Made by a program: the position numbers and the translations under genes. A stretch of 64,000 bases of DNA, taken from NCBI RefSeq assembly GCF_001643235.1, contig NZ_LQWY01000036.1:1-64000 (forward strand). The letters run 5' to 3'. Below are positions 8,482-17,462 of the stretch, piece after piece. The stretch comes from Domibacillus aminovorans. Lineage in GTDB: Bacteria > Bacillota > Bacilli > Bacillales > Domibacillaceae. Positions within the stretch are counted from its first letter, which is position 1, and the number at the start of each line of letters is the position of its first letter. The notes below the pieces were generated by a model that was not told the DNA's origin, did no database searches, and saw nothing but the letters and a program-made list of their open reading frames with translations.

Positions 8482-9696
8482 GTGAGAGAGTCTGTTTTGG
8501 AAAAGCAGCAAGTACACAGCCGTTCGAAACGCGTATGGATGGCACTGCTGCTCGGTTCGTTGTCAGCGTTCGGTCCATTGTCGATTGATATGTATTTGCC
8601 GTCATTGCCGATTTTAGCAAATGATTTGCAGACGACAGCGTCGATAGCCCAGCTTAGTTTGACTGCTTTTTTAATCGGTCTTGCAGCGGGTCAGCTTGTG
8701 ATGGGGCCGCTCAGTGATGTGCAGGGGAGACGGAAGCCACTTCTAGCAGGCCTCGTCGTATTCGCGATTGCGTCTATGTTATGTATGATTGTGCCGTCGA
8801 TCTGGGGATTAATTGCGATGCGGTTCGTGCAGGGTGCGTCTGCTGCAGCTGGAATCGTTATCGCACGTGCAGTTGTACGTGATATGTATGATGGGCCGGA
8901 ATTGACAAAGTTTTTTGCGCTTTTAATGTTAATTAACGGTGTTGCACCAATTGCCGCACCGGTTGTCGGCGGACAGCTATTGGAATTTGTTTCGTGGCAC
9001 GGCATTTTCGGTGTGCTTGCGGCCATTGGTATCATTATGGTCATGGCTGTCTTTTTTGGGATGCCGGAAACGCTTCGGGACGACCGGAAATCAGCGGGCG
9101 GATTAAAAAATACGCTTGTGACATTTAAAACATTGCTCGTTGATAAAGTATTTATGGGTTATTGTCTGGCCCAAGGGTTTGTCATGGGAGGAATGTTCGC
9201 GTACATTTCAGGTTCACCGTTTGTTCTGCAAGACTATTTCGGCTTGTCGCCGCAAGAGTTCAGTTTATGTTTTGCAGCAAATGGTGTCGGAATTATTATT
9301 GCATCGCAAGTAACTGGGCGCCTCGCGGGGAAAGTGAAAGAATCCGTGCTGCTCGTATTTGGTTTATCGATGGCACTTGGCGGAAGCAGTATGATGTTTT
9401 TAATGCTTCTTATGAAAGCTCATTTAATAGCTGTATTAATTCCGTTATTTTTCTCTGTCGCAAGCGTTGGTGTTGTAGCGACAGCATGTTTTTCTCTGGC
9501 GATGCAAGGAAAAGAAAAAACGGCTGGTGCTGCGTCTGCACTGCTCGGTTTAATGCCATACATTTTCGGTGCCACGGTTGCACCGCTTGTCGGCATTGCT
9601 GGTGGCGGAACACCGCTCCCGATGGGGATGATTATGGTATCGTGTCATCTGGCAGCTATTGCATCATACTTTTTACTGTGCCGGCGAAGAACTTAA
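8482..9696 (+). CDS. Bcr/CflA-family MFS multidrug exporter
   Basis: 404 residues with twelve predicted membrane helices. The first helix region carries GPLSIDMYLPSLP, diagnostic of the Bcr/CflA drug:H+ antiporters; the motif A loop GPLSDVQGRRKPL follows helix 2. Members export bicyclomycin, chloramphenicol or sulfonamides, but the substrate here is unknown. Start is GTG at 8482 with AGGGG six bases upstream; an ATG two bases earlier meets a stop at once. About 60 bp separates it from the following membrane-protein gene on the same strand. Confidence 0.9.
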   Translation: MRESVLEKQQVHSRSKRVWMALLLGSLSAFGPLSIDMYLPSLPILANDLQTTASIAQLSLTAFLIGLAAGQLVMGPLSDVQGRRKPLLAGLVVFAIASMLCMIVPSIWGLIAMRFVQGASAAAGIVIARAVVRDMYDGPELTKFFALLMLINGVAPIAAPVVGGQLLEFVSWHGIFGVLAAIGIIMVMAVFFGMPETLRDDRKSAGGLKNTLVTFKTLLVDKVFMGYCLAQGFVMGGMFAYISGSPFVLQDYFGLSPQEFSLCFAANGVGIIIASQVTGRLAGKVKESVLLVFGLSMALGGSSMMFLMLLMKAHLIAVLIPLFFSVASVGVVATACFSLAMQGKEKTAGAASALLGLMPYIFGATVAPLVGIAGGGTPLPMGMIMVSCHLAAIASYFLLCRRRT

Positions 9697-9754
9697 AAGG
9701 AGGCCAAAGATTTACAATAAAAAGATAAATGCTTGTTAGGAAGAGGTATTTATA

Positions 9755-10366
9755 GTGGGGAAAAGAATAACGGTTTACTTTGTAGGTTTAATCATCACTG
9801 CACTAGGAATTGCGCTTGTTGTTCATTCTGATGTAGGGGCGGGTCCGTGGGATGCTGTGGCGGTTGGATTAAAACTTCATTTCGGATTGACGATTGGCAT
9901 GTGGTCGATTATTGCACAAGGGTGTGTTGTGCTCATTACGGCCATTATCGAGCGGGCGAGATTTCAGTTCGAATCGATCTTGGCGATTATGCTGCGGAGC
10001 TGGTTTCTCGATCTCTGGTTTTATGTCATCTTAAATGATATAAATTTTACTTCATCCCCTGTGATACAATGGATGACATTTGCGTTAGGTGTTTTTGCAG
10101 TCGGACTTGGTATCGGTATTTATGTTGAAGCAGAACTGCCGAAAACACCGCTTGATGGATTGATGCTCGCGCTTAGCAATACGTTTGGCTGGAGTCTTAG
10201 CACAGCGAGAATTTTGATTGAATTGACAGGTGTCGCGATCGGATTTTTACTGGGTGGACCAGTTGGCATTGGCACAGTCATCATTGCGTTGACGCTTGGC
10301 CGAATTATCTCGGTTGTAAATCGTAGTATGAAAAAACACATTGTCATGCCGGGTGTATCTACATAA
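9755..10366 (+). CDS. YczE/YyaS-family integral membrane protein
   Basis: 203 residues with five or six hydrophobic segments. The N-terminal pattern RITVYFVGLIITALGIALVV and the motif GAGPWDAVAVGL are typical of the YczE/YyaS group, distant relatives of YitT proteins. In some bacilli YczE is needed for antibiotic production by an unknown mechanism. GTG start at 9755 follows AGGAAGAGG. It sits just after the Bcr/CflA exporter gene and before a strong terminator, so the two may be co-transcribed. Confidence 0.8.
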   Translation: MGKRITVYFVGLIITALGIALVVHSDVGAGPWDAVAVGLKLHFGLTIGMWSIIAQGCVVLITAIIERARFQFESILAIMLRSWFLDLWFYVILNDINFTSSPVIQWMTFALGVFAVGLGIGIYVEAELPKTPLDGLMLALSNTFGWSLSTARILIELTGVAIGFLLGGPVGIGTVIIALTLGRIISVVNRSMKKHIVMPGVST

Positions 10367-10396
10367 AAAAGGGGCTGTATCATAAGCCCCTTTTCT
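10367..10396 (+). terminator. Terminator
   Basis: Stem AAAAGGGGCT (10367-10376) with AGCCCCTTTT (10385-10394), 8-nt loop. 10397-10546 contains nothing recognisable. Confidence 0.85.
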
Positions 10397-10546
10397 AATG
10401 GAAATAATCAATGATTGCGCCCGAAAAAGCTTTATTTTCGCGATGAATTCATTGTAAAAATACTAGAATATGTTTTAAAGCAAAAATAGGGTTGTTCCTA
10501 GTTAGTTATTCATTGACATTTAGGATAGCTCCTTGTTCGGAGGGGA

Positions 10547-12439
10547 TCAGTCTCCGCCTCCGCCATCTCCACCTCCGCTGTCCCCACCACTACCGCTATC
10601 TCCAAAGAAGTCGCCTCCGCTGTCCGAGGAGGAAGAACTGCTTCCTCGCGGTATGCTCCATTTCCAAGTTTCTGAAACGTAACGAACAGGTTCTTCATCT
10701 GATAGGATTAAAAACGTAAGTGGCGCAACAGCTGCGAGTTCCGTATCCAGCATTTTATGCGATACCGGTTTTTTTGCCCGCAGAATTAGTGACCGTACTG
10801 TCCATTTTTCAATGTCACTGTTCGGCATATTCCGTTGTATTCGGAACTGCCTGCTGTCTGCTTTCACAACAGCGGCTTCGCTTGATAACAAGAAGCGTGG
10901 TGTTAAGAAATACAAGACGGCACTGAGCAATATAAACAGTACGAGCCACAATGCTGCATCTACATCGTACAGCATAGCAGCCCCAAGGGCGGAACCTGTA
11001 AAGAAAATGGGTGCAGGCCAGCGTTTTTTTGGCTTCCGCCAAATAGTTATCATGAGCACCAGTCCGATAGTTCCATATACAATCATCGTAGACATTTCTA
11101 ATGAATCAATCACATATGTGTATAACATTAACCCGAATACAGCCAGCAGTACCCATCCTTTTAAAAACCGCGGCAGCCGATCACTCATGACGCCGTCTTC
11201 TTTCATCTCATCAATGACATTATCCACCCATTCTTGTTCGCGCTGTTTAAATGTCTGCACTTTTTTCTGGTAATTGCGAAGAGTCGTATTTCGCGTTTTT
11301 TCATTTTTCGTTGCACCGGCTAAATCATGGACAGTGAAGGTGTTGCGTCTTTTGAAAAAAATCATGACCAGCTTCTTTTCGCAGTCAGACAATCGCTTTC
11401 GATCTCCCGTCAATGTGAAATGCAGCGTGTTGTTCGGGGAATCCGGATCTTTATAAAAACGGCCGTGCGTCCGGCTTACCTGCACAGATGCGAATCCTTT
11501 TTCAACAAGTGAATAAAGTCCAGCTAAAAAGGCATAATGATCCGTTTTCCCAGCTCGATCAATCATATACAAATAAAGAGGGTCATGATGGATCAGCGAT
11601 GATGAATCACTGCGCCCACCATGAAACCTTACGAACATGACAGCGATTGCTCCCGCAAAAACAGCTGCGGATAATACCATCAATAGTATCTCGAGGTTGT
11701 CTTTTTGCTCTTCCTTTTTATAAAAAGATTGGGCGAGTGTGTTTTCCGCGTCGACCGCTTCTGTAATCGTCATCGGTTCGGCCCTTTTTGTTTGTCCGGT
11801 CATCATGGACGAAGGAAATAAAACACGAACTTCGGTCAGCGAATAAAGCATGGAAGCGGGCGTTGTAAAGCGGACGACTTCTGATCCTTTTTCTTCTACC
11901 ATCCCGAGCCGATCGTGAAAAAATGCATAATATTGAGAGGGCTCTATTTCTTCAGGAAAGACGATATCAATCGTGACGTTTTCCAATGTTTCATCGTGAT
12001 TCCCATCTGTTCCGAAAAAAGGAATGGTGAGATCGCTGTATGTATCGTACGAGTGAACGGCGTTTTTAAGTTCATAAATGTAAAATACTGATTTCGATGT
12101 GTTTGCTGTGGGAAGTGCTGCATAAAATGTGTTGTCCTCCTGTTCCACAGGCAAAGCACGCAAATCATTTTGGCTGACAAAGCCAGGCTCTGCACTCGTA
12201 TTCGTTAATTCGTATGCTTCAAAATATTCCACGCCGTCGTGTCCCACTTTATGAATGGAGCGCCTAACCCGTTCATAATCTCCATTAAATGTGTAATGGA
12301 AAATTTCATTTACAAGTACGTCTCCGTCAGGTTGAATCCAGGTTCGAATGTTAACTTCATCCATAGAATAAGAGCGGGCGTGAACAGATGGTGCAAATAA
12401 AAAGAGAAAAAGAACGAAAAACGCGAGTTGTTTTTTCAA
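10547..12439 (-). CDS. DUF2207 predicted membrane protein
   Basis: 630 residues: signal peptide (about 1-22, ending VHARS), an extracytoplasmic DUF2207 domain (about 25-240, beginning MDEVNIRTWIQPDGDVLVNE), a transmembrane helix near 255-275, a cytosolic linker, two further hydrophobic pairs near 425-520, then a tail rich in Ser, Gly and Asp. The family (including E. coli YciQ) has no established function. TTG start at 12439 with GGAGG nine bases upstream. The Ser/Gly-rich end, from residue 595 on, is low-complexity and probably exposed. Monocistronic. Confidence 0.85.
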   Translation of the reverse strand: MKKQLAFFVLFLFLFAPSVHARSYSMDEVNIRTWIQPDGDVLVNEIFHYTFNGDYERVRRSIHKVGHDGVEYFEAYELTNTSAEPGFVSQNDLRALPVEQEDNTFYAALPTANTSKSVFYIYELKNAVHSYDTYSDLTIPFFGTDGNHDETLENVTIDIVFPEEIEPSQYYAFFHDRLGMVEEKGSEVVRFTTPASMLYSLTEVRVLFPSSMMTGQTKRAEPMTITEAVDAENTLAQSFYKKEEQKDNLEILLMVLSAAVFAGAIAVMFVRFHGGRSDSSSLIHHDPLYLYMIDRAGKTDHYAFLAGLYSLVEKGFASVQVSRTHGRFYKDPDSPNNTLHFTLTGDRKRLSDCEKKLVMIFFKRRNTFTVHDLAGATKNEKTRNTTLRNYQKKVQTFKQREQEWVDNVIDEMKEDGVMSDRLPRFLKGWVLLAVFGLMLYTYVIDSLEMSTMIVYGTIGLVLMITIWRKPKKRWPAPIFFTGSALGAAMLYDVDAALWLVLFILLSAVLYFLTPRFLLSSEAAVVKADSRQFRIQRNMPNSDIEKWTVRSLILRAKKPVSHKMLDTELAAVAPLTFLILSDEEPVRYVSETWKWSIPRGSSSSSSDSGGDFFGDSGSGGDSGGGDGGGGD

Positions 12440-12527
12440 TAGAAGTCGCCTCCTTATACAAGATGTTACGATTGTTTAGAAAGAAAAGATTCATAGAGCA
12501 GGAAAAATAATGAAAAAGACTCACCGC

Positions 12528-13229
12528 TCATCGAATCGCGGCGAGTCTTTCGTATACTTGTGACAATGTATTGATTCCTAATTTTTGTAGCTTATCAATA
12601 TAGACAGCCCATAAAGCGGCGGTGAGCCGGGCATCACCAAGTGCATGGTGGCGTCCAGTGACGGTAATTTGATTATGTGTACAGCAGTCTTCCAGCCGGA
12701 CATATGGGTTATCCGGTTCAGCAATACGGTACATGAATGACGTGTCGATGAGCCGGTGAGAAAAAGGGGTGCGAAAGTATTTTCGGCTTGCGTACTGCAT
12801 AAACGCTTTTTCATGGCTTGCATGATGGGCAACGAGCGGAGACGCTCCGCTAAATTTGAAAAATTGTTCAAGCGCATTAGCCGGCTCTGGTGCATTTTTT
12901 AATTCTGCTTCATCAAGACCGGTTAGTTCTTTAATAGAAGGAGGAAGAATCTTTTCGTAACGAACGGGCGAATAGTATTCATCTTCTACTTGACAGCCGG
13001 TCACTTTCACGGCACCAATGGACAAGATTTGATCACCTTTATCGGGGTGAAAGCCGGTTGTTTCCAGATCAAAGACAATCACTTGCAATTCATCAAGTGG
13101 AATCGAAGTCGTCTCCTTCGTTCGCAAATCCCGCTGTAAGCTACGCATAAATGCTATATCCTGCCGGCCGCCCTGTAAACCGGTAAATCGGTTGCCGCTC
13201 AAATTTTTCATAAAATCGTTAAAGCCCAT
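12528..13229 (-). CDS. DnaQ-family 3'-5' exonuclease
   Basis: 233 residues with a DEDDh exonuclease domain: Exo I FDLETTGF (Asp54, Glu56), Exo II around VAHHASHEKAF and Exo III HHALGDARLTA. Related to the proofreading epsilon subunit and RNase T, but with a 45-residue N-terminal extension. It is the last gene of an amt-DUF294-exonuclease run; its ATG follows the stop of the DUF294 gene by six bases, with the ribosome site AAAGGA inside that gene. Substrate and role are unknown. Confidence 0.88.
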   Translation of the reverse strand: MGFNDFMKNLSGNRFTGLQGGRQDIAFMRSLQRDLRTKETTSIPLDELQVIVFDLETTGFHPDKGDQILSIGAVKVTGCQVEDEYYSPVRYEKILPPSIKELTGLDEAELKNAPEPANALEQFFKFSGASPLVAHHASHEKAFMQYASRKYFRTPFSHRLIDTSFMYRIAEPDNPYVRLEDCCTHNQITVTGRHHALGDARLTAALWAVYIDKLQKLGINTLSQVYERLAAIR

Positions 13230-13235
13230 GGTTGA

Positions 13236-14216
13236 TCATCCTTTTTCTACAAATCGCTGCACGTAATGATGAAGTGCCTCTGCCGTTTTTAAAATGTGAC
13301 GCAGTTCTTTTTTTCGGATCGGTCCGAGCGTGTCGATATGAATGTAATGAGAGCTGTCATAATCGGATGCATTTTTGAGCGCACGAAGTCGAAAGTCCAG
13401 TAGCATCCGGTACGCCTCTTCACATTCGTCTATCCGGCTTGCATGTGCAGAAATTTGTTTTAATGCTTTCATTCTCATCAATGTCGAGGAAGATTCGATT
13501 CCTTCTTTGACAGCTAGCACGCGGATCGCATTGACATACGGGAAAAATGCCGCCTGTTTTAAATTGAGTGCACCTGTATGTTGACCGTTTTGTTCAGTGA
13601 AAATCTGTCCGAACAGCCCAACGGATTTTTTCATATATTGAATGTTTTCGAAAAAACGTTTCAATAAATACCGATCGTTTTGTAACAATGTTGAAATTTG
13701 TTTTTTAAATGAAGAAATATATGTTTTCTCCCCGTAGAGCACCCGCGCATCGCATATCATATGAAGCGAGCGAATCGTATCAAGTGTTTCCTCTTCGATC
13801 CATGAATGAATCTGCGTTTCCCATCCTTCAATCGATCGGCACCAGACTGGGTTCGAACTCATGACTTTGCCTTCGCAGTACGGATAGCCTACCTCATATA
13901 AACCATCTGAAAACGTTTGGCCGAGAGTGAGAAAATAATCCGCCGCATCATTTGTATGAAGTTCATATATCATGCCGTGATCTTGATCGCTGAGTGTTCC
14001 TTGTTCACACCGACCAGCACTGCCGAGTAAAAATAATGTGAATAGGCAAGGCGGAGCACCGTTTGTTTCTTCATGCTTTTGTAAGGCCGTTAAAAATACC
14101 TTCATCATAATCGCATCGTGAAATGCATTTAACCGCTGTGTTGAATGAAGGTATTGCTCCATGCTTGAGTCTTTTGCAAGGCGGATGTCTGCGTATGTGT
14201 GGGCACGCGTCGTCAT
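13236..14216 (-). CDS. DUF294 nucleotidyltransferase-like protein
   Basis: 326 residues. The nucleotidyltransferase motif GSAGRCEQGTLSDQDHG matches the G-S-x2-R-x-E-x4-S-D-x-D signature of DUF294 and of the GlnD uridylyltransferase N-terminus; a helical DUF294 C-terminal domain follows. No CBS or ACT domains are attached. Its place directly behind an Amt gene makes a nitrogen-signalling role attractive, but no PII gene is in the window, so this is inference. ATG 14216 is preferred over 14228, where AAGG abuts the codon; the choice is uncertain. Confidence 0.8.
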   Translation of the reverse strand: MTTRAHTYADIRLAKDSSMEQYLHSTQRLNAFHDAIMMKVFLTALQKHEETNGAPPCLFTLFLLGSAGRCEQGTLSDQDHGMIYELHTNDAADYFLTLGQTFSDGLYEVGYPYCEGKVMSSNPVWCRSIEGWETQIHSWIEEETLDTIRSLHMICDARVLYGEKTYISSFKKQISTLLQNDRYLLKRFFENIQYMKKSVGLFGQIFTEQNGQHTGALNLKQAAFFPYVNAIRVLAVKEGIESSSTLMRMKALKQISAHASRIDECEEAYRMLLDFRLRALKNASDYDSSHYIHIDTLGPIRKKELRHILKTAEALHHYVQRFVEKG

Positions 14217-14279
14217 ACCTAAACACATCCTTTTTAACTAATAATACGCAAAGCGGAGCCGCTTTGCGCATGAATTATA

Positions 14280-15557
14280 TTATTTTTCTCCTGATATAGT
14301 TTGATTTGTATGATCAGCAAATACTTCTGGATAGCCGTAGCTGCCGTGTTCACTCATATCAAGGCCCATAATTTCCTCTTCTTCTGAAACTCGGAGTCCG
14401 CCAAGTGCTTTCTTGATGGCGAAAAGAATAATGAATGACGCTGCGAAAGCGAAAGCGCCGCTGACGAATACGCCCATTGCCTGTACACCGAGCTGTGTGA
14501 AACCACCGCCGTAGAAAAGCCCAGGCCGACCGACCGTTGCAAGTTCTGGTGTAGCGAAGAAACCAGTGGATAATGTACCCCAAATACCAGGAATACCATG
14601 AACAGAAAGGGCGAAAATGGGATCATCAATGCCCATTTTTTCGATCAAACGTGCACTGTAGAATACGAGTACACCGGCGATTAAACCGATAACGACCGCT
14701 GCCCATGTGTCAACGAATGCACATGACGCGGTAATCGAAACAAGTCCTGCTAGTGCGCCGTTTAAAATGGTTGGAATATCGGACTTGCCAAGAACAACCC
14801 ATGAAATAATCAATGCTGAAACAGCAGCGGCACCCGCCGCGAGGTTCGTGTTCAGTGCAACGTATCCGAAAAAACCGCCATCGACTGATAATGTGCTGCC
14901 TGCGTTAAAACCGAACCAGCCAAACCAGAGAATAAGGACGCCAAGTGATGTGAAGACCTGATTGTGACCGTGAATTGCATTAGCAGAACCGTCTTTATTA
15001 AAACGGCCAATACGTGGTTTAAGCAAAATCGTTGCGGCAAGTGCAGCCATTGCACCTGTTAAATGTACGACGGTCGAGCCAGCAAAATCTTGTTTGCCGT
15101 GCTCAGCCAACCAACCGCCGCCCCAGATCCAGTGAGCGACAACTGGATAAACGAGTGCTGAAAATAAAATTGTGAAGAGGACGTAGACAGAGAGCTTTGC
15201 ACGTTCCGCGAAACCGCCGAGCGCAATTGTGACCGCGATCCCTGCGAATGCCATCTGGAATAAGAAGAAGACGGGGGATGATAAATTCATATCTTCAAGT
15301 TCATAACCGGAATAAAAGAAGTTCGATAATCCGATGAAAAAGTTTGCGTTATCTCCGAAGATGAAAGCAAATCCGACAGCCCAGAAAACGAGGCAGGCAA
15401 GACCGAATGTGAAAACAGTTTTACCGGCAATATGTCCGGCATTTTTCATGCGTGTTGACCCCGCCTCCAGCATAATGAACCCGGCAGCCATAAAAATAAC
15501 TAAAATGGCACTAAGCATAACCCACAGACTGTTCATTAAATACAACATATCATCCAT
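14280..15557 (-). CDS. amt: Ammonium transporter, Amt family
   Basis: 425 residues, eleven membrane helices. Both pore histidines are visible: STVVHLTG in the first half and SVHGIPGIWG in the second. The N-terminus MLYLMNSLWVMLSAILVIFM matches the Amt group that differs from B. subtilis NrgA. Start ATG 15557 is preferred because AGGGAG abuts the ATG at 15566 but lies nine bases before 15557. It is followed 64 bp later by the DUF294 gene. The upstream region carries two TnrA/GlnR boxes, so expression should respond to nitrogen supply. Confidence 0.93.
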   Translation of the reverse strand: MDDMLYLMNSLWVMLSAILVIFMAAGFIMLEAGSTRMKNAGHIAGKTVFTFGLACLVFWAVGFAFIFGDNANFFIGLSNFFYSGYELEDMNLSSPVFFLFQMAFAGIAVTIALGGFAERAKLSVYVLFTILFSALVYPVVAHWIWGGGWLAEHGKQDFAGSTVVHLTGAMAALAATILLKPRIGRFNKDGSANAIHGHNQVFTSLGVLILWFGWFGFNAGSTLSVDGGFFGYVALNTNLAAGAAAVSALIISWVVLGKSDIPTILNGALAGLVSITASCAFVDTWAAVVIGLIAGVLVFYSARLIEKMGIDDPIFALSVHGIPGIWGTLSTGFFATPELATVGRPGLFYGGGFTQLGVQAMGVFVSGAFAFAASFIILFAIKKALGGLRVSEEEEIMGLDMSEHGSYGYPEVFADHTNQTISGEK

Positions 15558-15598
15558 TTTTAACATCTCCCTGAACGTTATTTTTGATAACTAAATTA

Positions 15599-15615
15599 TG
15601 TTATGTTTTATAACA
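15599..15615 (-). promoter_or_regulatory. TnrA/GlnR box 1
   Basis: TGTTATGTTTTATAACA is a perfect match to TGTNA-N7-TNACA. It lies just downstream of the amt -10 hexamer, a position suited to repression (GlnR-like). Confidence 0.75.
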
Positions 15616-15622
15616 TGTACTT

Positions 15623-15651
15623 ATGATATGTGGGGAGTAAAGATTAGTCAA
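15623..15651 (-). promoter_or_regulatory. amt promoter (sigma-A type)
   Basis: Minus strand: TTGACT (15651-15646), 17-bp spacer, TATCAT (15628-15623). It lies between the two TnrA/GlnR boxes. Confidence 0.75.
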
Positions 15652-15678
15652 TAGTTTTCTGAACATTTTTAAAATTAA

Positions 15679-15695
15679 TGTTATAAAAAGTAACA
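15679..15695 (-). promoter_or_regulatory. TnrA/GlnR box 2
   Basis: TGTTATAAAAAGTAACA, again a perfect TGTNA-N7-TNACA. It lies upstream of the amt -35 and could serve activation by TnrA. Confidence 0.75.
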
Positions 15696-15965
15696 TATAA
15701 AAGGACGGGATTATTTAAAGTGGTTTTAAATGTAGAAAGATTCTCTGGAAAGCATTATTTCCTAGGGAAGTTTTTGTATTATCCTTCAAACGAAAACGTA
15801 AGTATAAAAGGAATAAGAAAAACTCTTCCAGGCCGATTCTTATATGGTACACTTGGAATGGAATTGGAAAATGACGATCGTGTATTTTGTTCATCATTGT
15901 GGAAATAGAAAGGTAACCATACTGGCCGCTTATTTTATTATGAGCCGGCAGAAAGGGGTTTGGGA

Positions 15966-16706
15966 ATGAGCTGGTTTGGGGGAAGTTATGAAGAGTATGA
16001 CTTCAATATGTTTTCAGCGAGTCATTTTACTGTGCTAGCCATTTTAATAATAATTGTCGGTTGTCTCTATATTTTTAAAGAACGGCTGAAGTCATCACAA
16101 TGGAGAAAAGCTGAAATAGGGACAGCTGTTTTCTTGTTATTGCTTGAAATGATGTATCACGTCTGGATGATAGTGAATGGCAACTGGCAGCTCAGCCATG
16201 CTATTCCACTGGAACTGTGCAGCATTAGCTTGTTCCTAGCTATTATTTTATTAATTAGTGAAAAGAAACTAGTGTATGAAATTTTGCTGTTTACAGGATT
16301 GCTCGGTGCATCGCAGGCGCTTTTTACGCCGTACTTAAATTATGACTTTCCACATTTTCGCTTTTTTCATTTTTTTATGACGCATCTGCTTATTTTCTGC
16401 ATCCCGCTTTATTTTACGTGGATAAAGGGATATAGACCATCCATTTATTCTGTTGGTAAAACGATGTTGTTTTTAAACATATTGATGCCGTTTGTGATGA
16501 TCGTGAACTGGCTCACAGGCGGCAATTATTTGTACCTAAGCCATAAGCCTAAAAGTACAAGCTTGCTTGATCTGCTCGGCCCCTATCCGTGGTATATCGT
16601 CTCACTAGAGTTGCTCGCGTTCAGTTTAAGCATTATTATCTGGCTGTTGTTACGACAAAGAGAAAGAAGTTTGCCGGTGGAGAAACCGTTCCGCCGCCGT
16701 GCTTGA
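15966..16706 (+). CDS. YwaF-like integral membrane protein (TIGR02206 family)
   Basis: 246 residues with about six membrane helices. The conserved N-terminal MSWFGGSYEEYDFNMFSASH, the SHAIPLELCSISLFLA block and GPYPWYIVSLEL near the C-terminus mark the YwaF/TIGR02206 family, whose function is not known. ATG 15966 is chosen over TTG 15960 because AAAGGGG lies seven bases before it. It is monocistronic and ends in a bidirectional terminator. Confidence 0.82.
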   Translation: MSWFGGSYEEYDFNMFSASHFTVLAILIIIVGCLYIFKERLKSSQWRKAEIGTAVFLLLLEMMYHVWMIVNGNWQLSHAIPLELCSISLFLAIILLISEKKLVYEILLFTGLLGASQALFTPYLNYDFPHFRFFHFFMTHLLIFCIPLYFTWIKGYRPSIYSVGKTMLFLNILMPFVMIVNWLTGGNYLYLSHKPKSTSLLDLLGPYPWYIVSLELLAFSLSIIIWLLLRQRERSLPVEKPFRRRA

Positions 16707-16738
16707 AAAAAGCGGGAGATTTATCCACCCGCTTTTTT
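16706..16738. terminator. Bidirectional terminator
   Basis: AAAAGCGGG (16708-16716) pairs with CCCGCTTTT (16728-16736), with A and T runs on both sides. The stop codon of the minus-strand EamA remnant lies in the loop. Confidence 0.85.
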
Positions 16739-17437
16739 GTATGTTCTTTGCTTTTGCTGTATTAAAAAGAAAAAGACGCCGAGCAGGAGAACAGCAAGCA
16801 ATGTTGCGCCTACAGGTTCCCCAAGAATGCTCATTGAAATGGTTGTCGCATCGACGTAGTTTAGTAGCCAGTTATTAATGACATGAGCCACTGTCGGGAC
16901 GATGGCGAGCAATAGAAAAATGCCCCATTCCCGCGTGTTATGGCCGCCAAAAGCAACTCCTGTCCCCAGGTTATATGCAATTAAAAAAATCGATGCAAAG
17001 GCAAACACACAAAAACTATAAATCCAGTGCGATACTTTACGGACGATGTTTTGGCCGATTAATAAGTAACCGACAACTACAATGACACTTAAAAAGGATA
17101 AAATATCTCCTGAAATCGCTTCACTGCTTAAGCCGAAATCGTCCCATCCGATCATAACAGTACCAATGATGGCGATGCCCATCGTCATAAAGGCAGCGGC
17201 CGTTGTACGTTCCTTAAACAGAAAAAAGCCTCCGATAAGAGATATAACCGGCTGCAGGGTCAAAATGATGGTCGAACTTGCGACCGTTGTCAGCTTCAGA
17301 GAACCGAACCAAAGAACAAAATGTAAAGCGAGAAAGAGACCGGAGAAACATAATAAAAGCCAGTCTTTTTTTGTGATTTCACGAAAGTCCGCGCGCTTCT
17401 TGACAAAACGGCTACCAAAAATAATGATAAAAGAGAC
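16721..17437 (-). pseudogene. EamA/DMT-superfamily transporter, 5'-truncated
   Basis: The minus-strand frame is open from a TAA at 17438-17440 down to the stop at 16721, about 238 codons. It shows DMT-type helices (LHFVLWFGSLKLTTVASS, then LQPVISLIGGFFLFKER, then the second EamA repeat). Full EamA proteins have ten helices and about 300 residues; the first one or two helices are missing. The only possible start with most of the fold is a TTG at 17263, inside the third or fourth helix and without a ribosome site. The break lies at about 17440, 23 bp from the crcB start. Confidence 0.75.
17400..17428 (+). promoter_or_regulatory. Promoter of the crcB pair
   Basis: TTGACA (17400-17405), 17-bp spacer, AATGAT (17423-17428), 35 bp before the first crcB start and inside the EamA remnant. 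No fluoride-riboswitch motif is visible between it and the gene. Confidence 0.6.
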
Positions 17438-17462
17438 TTATTGATAGAAAGAAGGCTTTCGT

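Noticed and set aside
8480-8485. ATG two bases before the GTG start of the exporter gene
   Set aside because: It is followed directly by TGA; the GTG at 8482 has the correct ribosome spacing.
9162-9728. Plus-strand frame of 188 codons inside the Bcr/CflA gene
   Set aside because: Cys- and Arg-rich translation typical of an out-of-frame reading of a membrane-protein gene.
15720-15908. Plus-strand frame of 62 codons (GTG start) between amt and the YwaF-like gene
   Set aside because: Composition not distinctive, no family recognised, an opposing frame of equal length covers the same DNA.
17440-17462. Fluoride riboswitch before crcB
   Set aside because: I looked for the conserved crcB motif between the promoter and start; the leader is too short and lacks it.
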